Of a stretch of DNA of 64,000 nt, positions 1-10,000 are shown one piece after another; position 1 is the stretch's first letter; each line of letters starts with the position of its first letter. The notes below the pieces were generated by a model. It did no database searches. It was not told where the DNA came from and saw only the letters and a list, made by a program, of their open reading frames with translations. Source of the DNA: CAZAFL01 sp964484465 (GTDB lineage Bacteria; Bacteroidota; Ignavibacteria; UBA10030; SZUA-254); NCBI GenBank assembly GCA_964484465.1, contig CAZAFL010000007.1:1-64000 (forward strand), in the 5' to 3' direction. Both the position numbers and the translations under genes were made by a program.

Positions 1-478
1 CAAACAAAAAGTTGAAACGTTTTATCAAAGCGGCATGGATGAAAAGAAGATCGAAAACGAAGGCGCAAAACCGCTGCAATCTGAATTTGACCGGATCGCG
101 GGCATCAAAAATACGGAAGACCTCATCCAGGTGATCGGCCATTTGCATCGCAATAACGTGAACGTAGCGTTCGGATTTTTTGTTACTCAGGATTTCAAGA
201 ACAGCAGCTTGAATGCAAGATGGCTTTATCAGGCGGGATTGGGAATGCCGGATCGCGACTACTACGTCAGCGATGACGAAAAAATGCAGGGGATCCGCAA
301 GGAATACGTTCTGCACGTTCAAAAAATGTTTGAGCTGCTGGGCGATTCTGCGGACCAAGCTGCTGCTGAAGCGAAAACGGTGATGGATTTCTTAAGGGAA
401 GGACTAGAGTTGGTGTATGACACGCTCACTCTCTGCAGAAAAATGCCATACCCATCGTCGGCGAAAATGTCATCCTGA
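1..478 (+). pseudogene. M13-family metallopeptidase, N-terminal-domain fragment
   Basis: The reading frame is open from the first base of the window, so the gene starts upstream. The translated text matches the N-terminal domain of neprilysin/endothelin-converting-enzyme type zinc endopeptidases, with the hallmark QAGLGMPDRDYYVSDD and 'VAFGFFVTQDFKNSS' blocks. The match stops after 'AEAKTVMDF', at about base 385-400. The remaining residues up to the stop at 478 are not peptidase-like. They are the antisense of the 3' end of the neighbouring Tc-toxin A gene. The catalytic HExxH domain of the family, which would follow several hundred residues later, is absent. The fragment therefore cannot be an active peptidase. 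The break is either a natural recombination junction or an assembly join. Confidence 0.85.
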
Positions 479-3400
479 GTTAGAATTGTTGGGTTCAAAA
501 ATAGTTTCCGGTACAATGAATTATTCCCGTACGTTCCTATATCCGACCAGAGAGTAAGTGCGGGCAGGAGGTCGAGCTTCACTTTCAGATTTAATTTTTT
601 CATGACGCGTAGGATTATCCCAAGGCGAGGGAGCAAATTCTCGAAACCCGGGTTCAGTTTCCCTGGAAGACTGTCCACGTCGTCTGTTCCCGTCGGCAGC
701 ATTGTCACAGGGAGGAGGGCGCTGATTGCGGCATCCGTTTGTTCAACGGTCCAGCCAAGCTTCTTCCACAAGCGGATGAACCGGAGCATGCGCACATATT
801 CAGTAGCGCCAAGGGGCTTGGAAAGCGCTGCAGGATCTGTGTACCGGAACGCAAAGCTACCGAAGTCTGAAGAGTTCAGGCCGTCTTTGCATACCCAGGT
901 CACGGTGCCATCGGCAAGCGTTTTGTCAACGTCTGTTGGCCAGGAGGCGGGCTCTGCCGGGGCTGAAATCCCTTCGGTTTGGCATTGGTAATAGAGGCTT
1001 GAGTTCTGATTTGGTGCAGTTGGCGTTACACAATCCCCGACCAAGAAATGGGTATTCGGGGCCCATGTCGGTATCGTGAGTTGAATAATCTTCATGATGC
1101 GCTTATAATTATCGTCCTGCTTTACCCATGCAATAATGTCGCCTCCGAATTCGTTCGGGTCGGGTTGTGCTGGCCCACCCGGCAAAGCTTTGTCGAAGTC
1201 GGCATGCGAAAAAGGAGTTCCGTCAGGCAGTTTACCATCCTTGAGGGCTTTAAGAGTGGCTAATGATACCCCAAGGTGTGTCAGCTTTGTCACCAGATCG
1301 CTATTGGGGTTTACGAAGCGAGTTTGCAAAATTGAGTATATGTCGTCATACGTAATACCCATGCGAGTTGCGAAACGCTTCGCGTTGGAGAGGTTTACAA
1401 TAACTTCGTCATCGGATGTACCGTCAGGAAAGCCATAGATTTTGCTCAAGATATTTGGCTTGATCAAGGAGGTAGTGAGCAGGTCATATTCTTTCCGAGA
1501 GAAACCAATTTCTTCGATAAGTATGTCGAACCAGCCATAATCATTTGCACCGCCCTTATAGGCGTCGCTTGTTCGGAGTTTTTCCATCGCGAGCTGCAAC
1601 GGAATATCGAACTTATTGAAATATTTTCTGAGGTTCTCCAGCGGGCGGTGGAATGGCAATGGAGGCGGGAAGTTATTCTGAAGCAGGGTATCGTATGCTT
1701 CGTCAATAATATTTTGCGGACTTGATAACAGATCATCGGATTGGACGCTGCCTGTATCGTGGCCGAAGAATTCGTTTTGCTGTTGCGGCTGGTTTTCACC
1801 GAGCGACAGCTTATTAACGACAAAGAATTCCATCATCTCATTAACCACGTCAATGTAGGGCAGAATGGTATTGGTGTTTTCACAGGTGAGAGGAAGGTAT
1901 TGGATGTCGGGTCGACGACCGATAATTTTCGCATCTTTATTCCCTATGAGTATATCCAATGGGCTCACTTGCTTCTGATTCCCTGTGGAGCTCTCTGTGT
2001 AAGCGATAGGCTTTGCCGGATCGGCCGGAACACCGTCAAGGAACTGCAATAAGTCAACTAGGTAGGCCGCAGGGCTCAAGATGGATCGGCAATGTTCGCA
2101 ATCACAATAATCTACTGAATTGAACAATTTCGCCAGCGTAGGGTACGGAATGATTTCATTTACATTAGCAGCCGCAGGCAATGGGTTAATAATACCAGCG
2201 GGACTGTGCACGCCGATTGCAGGGGCGGTTCGAGCGTGCAAAAAACCCATGGCAACATGGAGAATCACGTTATGTACCTGAACTGACCTATCGTAAACCT
2301 GAGTTGCATTTTCTTCTCCACCCAGATTTTTCTTGTATGATTGTATGAATGCATCCCTGTCATATTTCACGACTTGATGCGCAGACTCTACGCCAGCCCT
2401 CAGCAAGCCATTCATCGTGTCATCATCAGGAGTAATTTGAAGAACTCTGTGCAGGCGATTGATTTCTTTCAAGGCATTATCCGTAGGCTTGAAGCCACTA
2501 CGCGTCATGTATTGGTGGATGGGTTCCACTCCTACCACAAAGTCAGTCTGATGATCGTTCAAGAAATTGTGAGCCTCATCTGAGAATGCATTACCGGCAA
2601 ATTGCAACTTTAGAGCGGGATCATCACTTCTCATTAATTGCGCAACAGAAGCAGTGGGGTAACTCAGTCGTAGTTGTGCTGCGAGAAATCTTTTATAATT
2701 TTGGCGTTTATCGTCGCCTTCACCTACGATTTCATCGGGTACCTGCATACCGGCGGCAACAATGGCATCCCATTTTTCGGCACGATGATATCCTGCCTGA
2801 ACCAGCTGTAGCGGATCAGTTAGGGCATTATCTCCGATTGCTTTATGAAGTGCTTCCATGAGTGAGGCATTGTTCAAGGTCATGAATGCCAATTTGCTGT
2901 CTAACTGGAGCCGCTGCGACATCTGTTCCCCAAGAGTGGTCGTCACCGAAGCCCACAATTTTTGTGGATCTGAACTATTCGCAGTATACAGTGCAGCAAA
3001 CTGCTGCTGCTGAGCATCAGTGAGGCGTGAAACTGCAAGCATTTGATTAAGGGCTGATACACCAGTAATTGCAGGGCTCGTCAAGAGCTGCTGTGCACTC
3101 AACGTCTGGAATTTCGCCACGACATCGGGTATCAACTCATTCGATTTTTGGGGGATGACACCTTGCTCGACAGCCTTTGACCACACGGCGTTGAGCGTAG
3201 CGCCATTGACGCGATACAACGCTTTTTCATCTGCAGGAAGACCAGCCCGGAAAAGGGCATAGATGAAGGGCGCTGGGATCTGCGGACTTCCCGCAGCATT
3301 TGTCGTGCGCTGGCTAAATTGCTCGGCCAATGCAGCTAGCGCTACAGCTCGGGCATCCCACCCTGTTTTGTTCGCCAAGTAAGTTATGTCCTGGCGGGTA

Positions 3401-4119
3401 GTGGTTTCCTGAAGGTCACGCAAATTACCCTGATACAGACCCGCAATTGCTCCAATCAGAGTCTCATATTCTGATGGTAATGAACCCGATGCCGATTCGG
3501 ACAACAGAATATTCAACTGCTCCACGTTTGATGCATCATACCGAATTAGCGAGTAGGCTATTGGCGTCGTACCCACGACAACTCTGGCTTGCAAGTCTGC
3601 TCGTTGTTTGTTCCGGGCATGCAAATCGGATATGGTAAAATCGACATGGTAACCTCCGTCGGCATCAGTAACTGTTGTTGCAACAACAATGTCATTACCG
3701 ACATTCTTGTCGACTATCTGAACACTTAGCCCACCTACCCCGGCACGCGACGAACTAAACACTCTCCCTCGTATTGTAAATTGCAAGGTAGGGTCGTCAT
3801 CCGGCGGAGGCGGCGGAGGCGGTTCCACAAAGGCACCAAGCCCTTGCAAGAGTTTGTTCAGAGTTTCTGCAACAGGTTCATTGACAAAATCTGCTGCAGG
3901 CAGTTGTAGAATAACGGAGAGAGCTGAAAATAGATCCTTCGTGCGTGGACCAAAAACCTGATGTGCTATTTCGGCGTTGAGCATTTCTTTCCAAAACCCA
4001 AGTGGTTTCCCAGCTGGGACTAATTGTTTTTTTTCAATAATAAACAATAATGCAGTCTGTAAATTAACAACGGAAGGTCCAACATCCTGTTGTCTGATTG
4101 GGGGTATGATTTTATCCAT
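319..4119 (-). CDS. Tc-toxin subunit A-like protein, C-terminally truncated
   Basis: This 1266-residue protein resembles the N-terminal half of Tc (toxin complex) A subunits, the large pore-forming and receptor-binding component of insecticidal ABC toxins. Residues 1-90 look like a peptidoglycan-binding-type helical domain. Residues about 113-200 form a carboxypeptidase-regulatory-like beta domain ('GRVFSSSRAGVGGLSVQI'). The Tc/VRP1 signature VDYCDCEHCRSILSPAAYL lies near residue 670. Residues 1014-1080 carry a small module of the 'W.PNT.F.VGD.V...DGTVTWVC' type, similar to carbohydrate-binding modules. Tc A subunits are usually about 2000 residues or more. This one loses homology around base 390-400 and ends in antisense M13 peptidase sequence, so the pore, linker and BC-docking regions are missing. 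No signal peptide is visible. It is followed upstream by genes on the same strand that include the B-C component. Confidence 0.8.
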   Translation of the reverse strand: MDKIIPPIRQQDVGPSVVNLQTALLFIIEKKQLVPAGKPLGFWKEMLNAEIAHQVFGPRTKDLFSALSVILQLPAADFVNEPVAETLNKLLQGLGAFVEPPPPPPPDDDPTLQFTIRGRVFSSSRAGVGGLSVQIVDKNVGNDIVVATTVTDADGGYHVDFTISDLHARNKQRADLQARVVVGTTPIAYSLIRYDASNVEQLNILLSESASGSLPSEYETLIGAIAGLYQGNLRDLQETTTRQDITYLANKTGWDARAVALAALAEQFSQRTTNAAGSPQIPAPFIYALFRAGLPADEKALYRVNGATLNAVWSKAVEQGVIPQKSNELIPDVVAKFQTLSAQQLLTSPAITGVSALNQMLAVSRLTDAQQQQFAALYTANSSDPQKLWASVTTTLGEQMSQRLQLDSKLAFMTLNNASLMEALHKAIGDNALTDPLQLVQAGYHRAEKWDAIVAAGMQVPDEIVGEGDDKRQNYKRFLAAQLRLSYPTASVAQLMRSDDPALKLQFAGNAFSDEAHNFLNDHQTDFVVGVEPIHQYMTRSGFKPTDNALKEINRLHRVLQITPDDDTMNGLLRAGVESAHQVVKYDRDAFIQSYKKNLGGEENATQVYDRSVQVHNVILHVAMGFLHARTAPAIGVHSPAGIINPLPAAANVNEIIPYPTLAKLFNSVDYCDCEHCRSILSPAAYLVDLLQFLDGVPADPAKPIAYTESSTGNQKQVSPLDILIGNKDAKIIGRRPDIQYLPLTCENTNTILPYIDVVNEMMEFFVVNKLSLGENQPQQQNEFFGHDTGSVQSDDLLSSPQNIIDEAYDTLLQNNFPPPLPFHRPLENLRKYFNKFDIPLQLAMEKLRTSDAYKGGANDYGWFDILIEEIGFSRKEYDLLTTSLIKPNILSKIYGFPDGTSDDEVIVNLSNAKRFATRMGITYDDIYSILQTRFVNPNSDLVTKLTHLGVSLATLKALKDGKLPDGTPFSHADFDKALPGGPAQPDPNEFGGDIIAWVKQDDNYKRIMKIIQLTIPTWAPNTHFLVGDCVTPTAPNQNSSLYYQCQTEGISAPAEPASWPTDVDKTLADGTVTWVCKDGLNSSDFGSFAFRYTDPAALSKPLGATEYVRMLRFIRLWKKLGWTVEQTDAAISALLPVTMLPTGTDDVDSLPGKLNPGFENLLPRLGIILRVMKKLNLKVKLDLLPALTLWSDIGTYGNNSLYRKLFLNPTILTQDDIFADDGYGIFLQRVSVSYTNSSPSLKKSITVFASAAAWSAESPSSSNIF

Positions 4120-4213
4120 GGTTTTGGTTCCGATTATTGAAATTGATTTCCAGTAACTGCTCGGTGTACATTATTGCATGAATTATCTTTAGAGTGAACA
4201 AGGGCCACGTGTG

Positions 4214-5134
4214 CTATGACCATTTCATTTCTTCCCTTATATCATGGATCATAGCTGCCGCCTCACATTCTCCGGCATCAATTTTTGGCTTGCTGTCAAA
4301 TTTTGCGAACTGCATGATAGAGACAAAACCGTTAGCGCCGGCGAGAACAAGCGGTAGACCCAGCGCGGCAGTGGCAACACCCAGCGCAGCTGGAATAACC
4401 ATGAATGCATATTTCCAGTACACATCGATCTTCGCCTTATTCGCCACACGTTCAAAATCTCTGAGATATTGATCCATTTCTTCGACAGCCTTCTCATCAG
4501 GGACCTCATCTTCTATGATCTTTTCCTGCCATTGATGGAACTTCGCGCGTTTGTCTTTGAAATCATCCCGTTTGGCGAGCGCAGTTGCTTTCTCAAGCAT
4601 GTCAATATCGGATTCCATGGTTTTTTTAGGCACAAAGAAACGGTGCGTTAAGACCAATGCAAGCTGTTCTCGTTTTTTTTGCTTTTCACTCAACACTTCA
4701 GTTTGATATTCGTTGACGGAAGGGTAAGCGGGGAGCGCCCAGACCTTTGTCACTCCATCAGGTAATGGAGGACGGAATTCATTGCCCAGCATTTCCCGTG
4801 TGATAGCATACGGGTCGGAAGCCCCTGAAGACTTAAAATCGAGGATGTGATTTGTGTCGACACCCACTCCTTGAGCCAATTTATGTTTAGTATTGAAGAC
4901 AACTTGCTTGGGGAAGTCCCAGGGTACACGTACGACCAAGTCACCCATAACCTTCATCAAGCTCTCCTGACGATCCGGATCCCAACCGTACGATGGATCT
5001 CGCCAGCGTTTTCGCTCATCATCATTGGGAGGCACTGGGATAACGAGATGGTCGTAGAGTAAGACTTCGGCGACAAACGCCTGAGGTCTTATATGGTCTA
5101 TGACAGAAAATGTTCCCCAGCGTTCCCGGCTCAT
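4214..5134 (-). CDS. Uncharacterised protein with hydrophobic C-terminal segment
   Basis: A 306-residue protein I cannot assign to a family. It begins 'MSRERWGTFSVIDH', has many charged residues, and its middle (residues about 150-235) is rich in Lys and Glu and likely helical or coiled. Residues about 243-280 are hydrophobic ('VIPAALGVATAALGLPLVL') and could form a membrane hairpin. A Shine-Dalgarno-like AGAGGAA lies just before the ATG. The gene sits between the Tc A gene and the Nudix-cupin gene on the same strand, 38 bases from the latter, so co-transcription is plausible. There is no signal peptide. A link to toxin assembly or release is only a guess from position. Confidence 0.6.
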   Translation of the reverse strand: MSRERWGTFSVIDHIRPQAFVAEVLLYDHLVIPVPPNDDERKRWRDPSYGWDPDRQESLMKVMGDLVVRVPWDFPKQVVFNTKHKLAQGVGVDTNHILDFKSSGASDPYAITREMLGNEFRPPLPDGVTKVWALPAYPSVNEYQTEVLSEKQKKREQLALVLTHRFFVPKKTMESDIDMLEKATALAKRDDFKDKRAKFHQWQEKIIEDEVPDEKAVEEMDQYLRDFERVANKAKIDVYWKYAFMVIPAALGVATAALGLPLVLAGANGFVSIMQFAKFDSKPKIDAGECEAAAMIHDIREEMKWS

Positions 5135-5172
5135 ATTCCTCTAGTCCTCATTAGTGTTTATTATTCAGTTAC

Positions 5173-6624
5173 CTATATCTTCCAGTGGTCTTCAACTCGT
5201 ACTGATTCTTCTTTCCCGGGCCATGGCGGCATGGTAACAATAATTGCGCAAAGTGGCTCGGAGCCCGTATTCCTAAACTGAAAATGAGTGCCGAGCGGGA
5301 TTGAAATACTCATACCAGATTTGATCTCGATAACGCTCTCCTGATTGCCGAGCTTTCTCCACATTTGGCCGCGACCAGCGAGGAAATACCAGATCTCTTC
5401 GACCGTGCGGTGTCGGACAGCCAAAGATGTTTTGCCTGGCGGAAGGGTGCAGTGACACATCCCGCCTTCTTTCAAATTCGGAAGCAGTCGGATCTCTGAG
5501 GTGTCAGGGGCAACATCATCTGGCTCGGCAGGCATCGTTATCGTCTCAAAGGGTGAAGGTTCGGAAGCGTGATAACGTGAACCCTGGAATGCAAGTCGAT
5601 TCGATTCTACTTCAATCAAGAGGAGTTTATTGTTTTTGTGAGTGAGCGCTTTGACTGCATCTTCAAATGAAAACCATTGTTTCCTCCGTGTCTCGCCTGA
5701 TTGTGTTTCAGACATACACTCCATGAGGTAGTATTTTACTATGACATGTTCTTTCTCGGTTTTGAAATCGGCATCTCCAATCCACTGGACTTGTTTTGCA
5801 ATGACACCAGTTTCTTCATACACTTCGCGGAACGCAGTTACTTTATGGCTTTCATGAGATTCGATGTGCCCTTTTGGAAAGACCCATTGATTCGGAACTT
5901 CGTTTTTCGGCCCGACCAGGAGAAACTGTTCAATGCCATGCTGAATCCGATAGACCACTCCGCCTGCATGTGTAGGATGGTTCCTGCTTAATTTAGACTT
6001 ACTTGTGACATGTCTTTGTCTGACGTACAATACCTGACCGATGAATGTAAGACAGAATACAATGCCAGCAATCAGATACGTCCACGTCAGTTGCGCGGGG
6101 TCGAAGCCACTCTCTCCAGCAGATTTGACCGGATGCGGAAATGTGATTACGCCAGCAAGCGCACCAACGAGAAGGCTGTTGATTGCAAGGACGGTATGGG
6201 CAAGTCCGCCAATTTTTCTGATGGCGTCTTCACTATTATTTCGAAATGGGTTGTAGTGAGCCAGTGCGTTGTCGTCGTCGAACCTATCCTTAAACAGTTG
6301 TCTGATTTTATCAAGCTCCAGCTTGTAACCATCCGTTGCTTGATTTCTTTTCAATATTCGAAGCAAGGTTATGAATCCAAATACTAATAGTGAAAAGAGT
6401 GAGCCGACGATAATCAAGCGAATGAATTCTTCAGGTGGTTTATGTTCAGAGGTAGAGAGGGTCACCAAGCCGCCAGCCACGGCAGCGACAATACCGATGA
6501 GCCAGTTTACACGTGTCTCACCGCTTTGCTCGTTCTTCCAGAAGGAATCGGCGAGGCGGCGGTAATCTTCCAAGAGTATATCCCTTGCAGCAAATATAGA
6601 TCGCTCGTTTGAATCAACGTTCAT
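5173..6624 (-). CDS. Membrane protein with Nudix hydrolase and cupin domains
   Basis: This 483-residue protein joins three parts. Residues 1-210 carry about four hydrophobic segments (near 42-60, 68-90, 142-163 and 182-203) separated by a charged helical stretch. Residues about 222-345 are a Nudix hydrolase domain with a complete Nudix box: G, five residues, E, seven residues, then REVYEETGV. Such domains cleave nucleoside diphosphates linked to another moiety. Residues about 375-475 are a cupin barrel with the metal-motif-like HRTVEEIWYFLAGRG and a second motif 'IPLGTHFQFRNTGSEPL'. The cupin family binds small ligands or metals. I know of no standard protein with this order, so its substrate is unknown. 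It lies inside the Tc-toxin gene run and shares strand with it. The start lacks a strong ribosome-binding site. Confidence 0.75.
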   Translation of the reverse strand: MNVDSNERSIFAARDILLEDYRRLADSFWKNEQSGETRVNWLIGIVAAVAGGLVTLSTSEHKPPEEFIRLIIVGSLFSLLVFGFITLLRILKRNQATDGYKLELDKIRQLFKDRFDDDNALAHYNPFRNNSEDAIRKIGGLAHTVLAINSLLVGALAGVITFPHPVKSAGESGFDPAQLTWTYLIAGIVFCLTFIGQVLYVRQRHVTSKSKLSRNHPTHAGGVVYRIQHGIEQFLLVGPKNEVPNQWVFPKGHIESHESHKVTAFREVYEETGVIAKQVQWIGDADFKTEKEHVIVKYYLMECMSETQSGETRRKQWFSFEDAVKALTHKNNKLLLIEVESNRLAFQGSRYHASEPSPFETITMPAEPDDVAPDTSEIRLLPNLKEGGMCHCTLPPGKTSLAVRHRTVEEIWYFLAGRGQMWRKLGNQESVIEIKSGMSISIPLGTHFQFRNTGSEPLCAIIVTMPPWPGKEESVRVEDHWKI

Positions 6625-6725
6625 AGATATCTCACGAAATAACCAATAAGATGCTGATCACTTCAGACTGATGATAGGGTATCATGACTGGGACTAGTGT
6701 TCATTCGCGAACGACAGCATGTAAG

Positions 6726-7079
6726 TCATTCCCTCGGTTCTTCACCTGAAAGCAGTGCTAAAGCATTTTTCGCCAGTAGACGAATTTCTTTCCATTCTGG
6801 AGAATCTCTTAATGTGCTAGGTTGCCACAACTCTTTGTTTGACCTTCCACTCATTTGGTCGAGTTTATCGCTTAGCTTATTCAGGGCGTCAAATTGCGAT
6901 CGACTTAACTGGCCTTTCTTAAACATGCTAGTGATGAGGCTTGCTTCATCTTCAAACTCTAGAGCTAGCTCGTCAATTTCATTCGGAAGACCGATTTCAA
7001 GGAGATAATGAAGTTGATCATTCGAGTTTGCGCTCAACAACTCAAGAGCATGAACCATGTTTTGCAAATATTTTTTCAT
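6726..7079 (-). CDS. Putative immunity protein of the adjacent RHS/Tc toxin tail
   Basis: A 117-residue acidic, leucine-rich, predicted all-helical protein with no family I recognise. Its ATG follows the stop codon of the giant B-C/RHS gene by only four bases, in the string TAGCATTATG. This is typical translational coupling. In polymorphic-toxin and RHS loci, the small gene directly after the toxin C-terminus is normally the cognate immunity protein. That role is inferred here from position, size and acidity. Alternative: an unrelated small cytosolic protein that happens to be coupled. Confidence 0.6.
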   Translation of the reverse strand: MKKYLQNMVHALELLSANSNDQLHYLLEIGLPNEIDELALEFEDEASLITSMFKKGQLSRSQFDALNKLSDKLDQMSGRSNKELWQPSTLRDSPEWKEIRLLAKNALALLSGEEPRE

Positions 7080-7083
7080 AATG

Positions 7084-10000
7084 CTATCGGATCACTGACG
7101 ATTTTCCGTAACTACCTCCTGTAACCCTCCAATACGGATCCGGGCCATGATGCCCCCCTCCCGGATGCCAACGAATCATTCTCCCAGTTGGATCACCTTG
7201 AGGAGTATACTCACGAAGGATCCAGCCTTCGCCTTTATGAGCCCCTTTCCCCAAAGTCTCCACCTTCCAGCCTGGTGTTTCTCCGATTATGCGTTCAACT
7301 TCAGCTGGATTTTTTCCGCGGAGCAATTGGGGATTCTCAATTATATCAGCAACGCTTTCGAGCGTTTGACCAACCGGACGAATCGTGTCGGATTGTTGTT
7401 GAGGAGTTGATACTTGGTTTACTTCGCCTCCCTGGCCAGGTAGGTTTGGCCCATTGGGAACTGCAGGATCTGGAGGAGCTTTTGCATTGAATTCCACTGA
7501 AGTTTCCGCTAGAGTGGGGACTTTGGGCTGAAGTGCTTTTGCTGCCAAGCCGAATACCATACCAAATAATGCTCCTGAAACTCCAGATTTGAGATACGTC
7601 TTTACAGAGAACTGTTCACCCGATAAATTGCGATTATAACCCTCACTTTTCCCAACCAAGTGTTGGCTGCCCTCCATCGCAAGTCCACTGGCAAGCCCGC
7701 TAAAACTTGACTGTCCAACAACTCCAAATCCAACAGATTGCGCCGCACCCCCTCCAGCAACCCCAGCTGCAGCAGTTGAGGCCGTAATAATATAATACCC
7801 AACTATTACCTTTGCCCAATTATTCATGTGTGCGTTCTTTGATTCATCATGCAACTGGTGATAAATTCCTTGGTAAGCATTCGCATGTTGGTCTTTGCCT
7901 TCACGTCTGTATTCCTCGCTTACTGTAAACGCACGATTCGCCAGTTGTTCCTTTGCTATACTTGGCTTGTTAGATAATTCAGAAGTGATTCTCAATTCTT
8001 CCATTTGAATGGGTACATCATCCAAGCCCATAGGATCCCGAAGGTTTATCGGATTATCAGAGACGTATATATAGGCGCATGTTCTATTTTTTATACCTAT
8101 TGGATCCGGTGAAGACCACCTAGCCAACCATGAGGCATAGTACCTTAAACCATAATAATACAATCCGCTTTCCTCATCCTTTTCTTTACCGCTATAACGG
8201 TAACGTTTTGCTACCGCCTTGATGTTTTGGTCAACGGCCTGGTAGGATGTACTACCATAAGGGAAATATTCCTCGTAGGAAATCACTGCGCCGTTGTCGT
8301 TGAGGTCCAGGCAGGATGAACCGAGATGGTTACCAAACTGATAGCGAATGAGTTGCGGAGGCGAGCCATCGTCAACATTGTTTCTTGACTCGACCATTGC
8401 AATGCGTTGTTTGTCGTCCATAACGTGGAGTGTTTCCCGGATGAGAGTGTTTGCGCCGGGTTTGCGGTAGATTTCAAATCCCCCCAAATATACACGCTCA
8501 TCTTTAATTTGGCCAGCTATGGTTTCTGTGACTTTACGGAGACGTTGTCCTGCATTGTCGTAAACATAGTATGTCTTTTCTCCGATGCCACCACCGTTAA
8601 CCACTTGCTGTTGTGTGGCTTGAAGCTGATTTTTGAAATCCCATTCCATGACAGAGAGGTGGGGCATTTTCTTCATGTTGCCGTGCTCGTCGTAGGTATA
8701 ATCGGTCGCAGCTCCCTCAGATCGACCGGGAGGAGTGGTTTTGATGAGACGATTGGACGTGAGTTTGTCGGGGTTGTTTGGGTTGGGATGCAATGCGGTA
8801 TCAGCATCATAACCATAAACACGGACCCATTCATTGTTCTTAGCATGGTGTGCCATCTGACGGATGTTTCCAACCTGGTCGTAGGTGTAATTCTCGGTAA
8901 AGCTCCGCATTACTGTCGGGTCATTTGGATCAGGAACAGTGATGGGGATGAAGTCAGAATGGTCGAGCGGGAAGTTTGCGTTCTGACCGGCGTGTTCACG
9001 ACCTTGCGCAATGGTGAGCCGGTAGAGAGCATCGTATGTATACATTGCCAGCGAATCAACCTGATTTCCGTCCCAAATAACTGTTTTCTGCGCGTCATCG
9101 CGGATCCGGGTTATGTTACCTACTGGGTCGTAGACATAATGCAAGTTTTGCAAGTTGCCCGGATTCTCTCCTCCCAAGGGAACGTTCTTATCCGTCCGGA
9201 GGATGCTGAGTCGGAATGTTTCAGGGTCATAAGTATAATCAGTGCGAGCACCATTACCATATTCAATTATTACGCGTTGGCCTTTCGCATTGTAGTCGAT
9301 GTTAGTAACAGGATGGAACGTGGTAGTCGGCGAAGCAAGGAGGTTAGCCGGTTCAGCCGCTTGCTGTAACCATGCATCAATTCTTTCAAGAAGGTTTGCT
9401 GCGTTGTAAACATGTTGAATGACATTGATGTTGGTGCCTGCTTTATCGACATGGGGAGCCACCTGTTGAATCACGCGATTAAGTGCATCGAACCTTGTGT
9501 AGGCGGAGAATGTCTCATCCATTATTTGGTTCTGGTTCCAGTCAACGAGAGATTTGTATTTATCGCCCGCAAGTAACTGCCGGTTACTCCGAAGGAGGTT
9601 ACCTTTGAAGTCATAACCCTCATTTTTTCCAGACGCCGCGTTTACACCGAGGTTTGTAACTATTCCGGCCCCGTCATAAACCTGATAGATTTTAGTCCGA
9701 TGGTTGGTTAGCTCTGGGTTCTTGGGTCCGTTCGGTTGATCTTCACCATATACAGTTTTTTCGGCAAGGAACTCCGTCTTATCAATAGTAAGAACATCCA
9801 AAGCGATTGGACGGTGGAGGAAATCATAGGACGTTTGCAAGCGGAAGCCGCGTGAATCCCAGCGGTAGATTGGCTTTCCAACGACATTATTTAGTGTCCA
9901 TTGTTCCCCCGCATCCATGCTATTTTGATGAACTCGTGTGCTCAGCATATCATAATCGTAGGACATCACCAAACGGTCGAGGGCATCGGTAACGGAACGT

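Noticed and set aside
8407..9369. A 320-residue plus-strand open frame inside the RHS gene
   Set aside because: Shadow of the repetitive RHS coding strand. The RHS frame is strongly supported.
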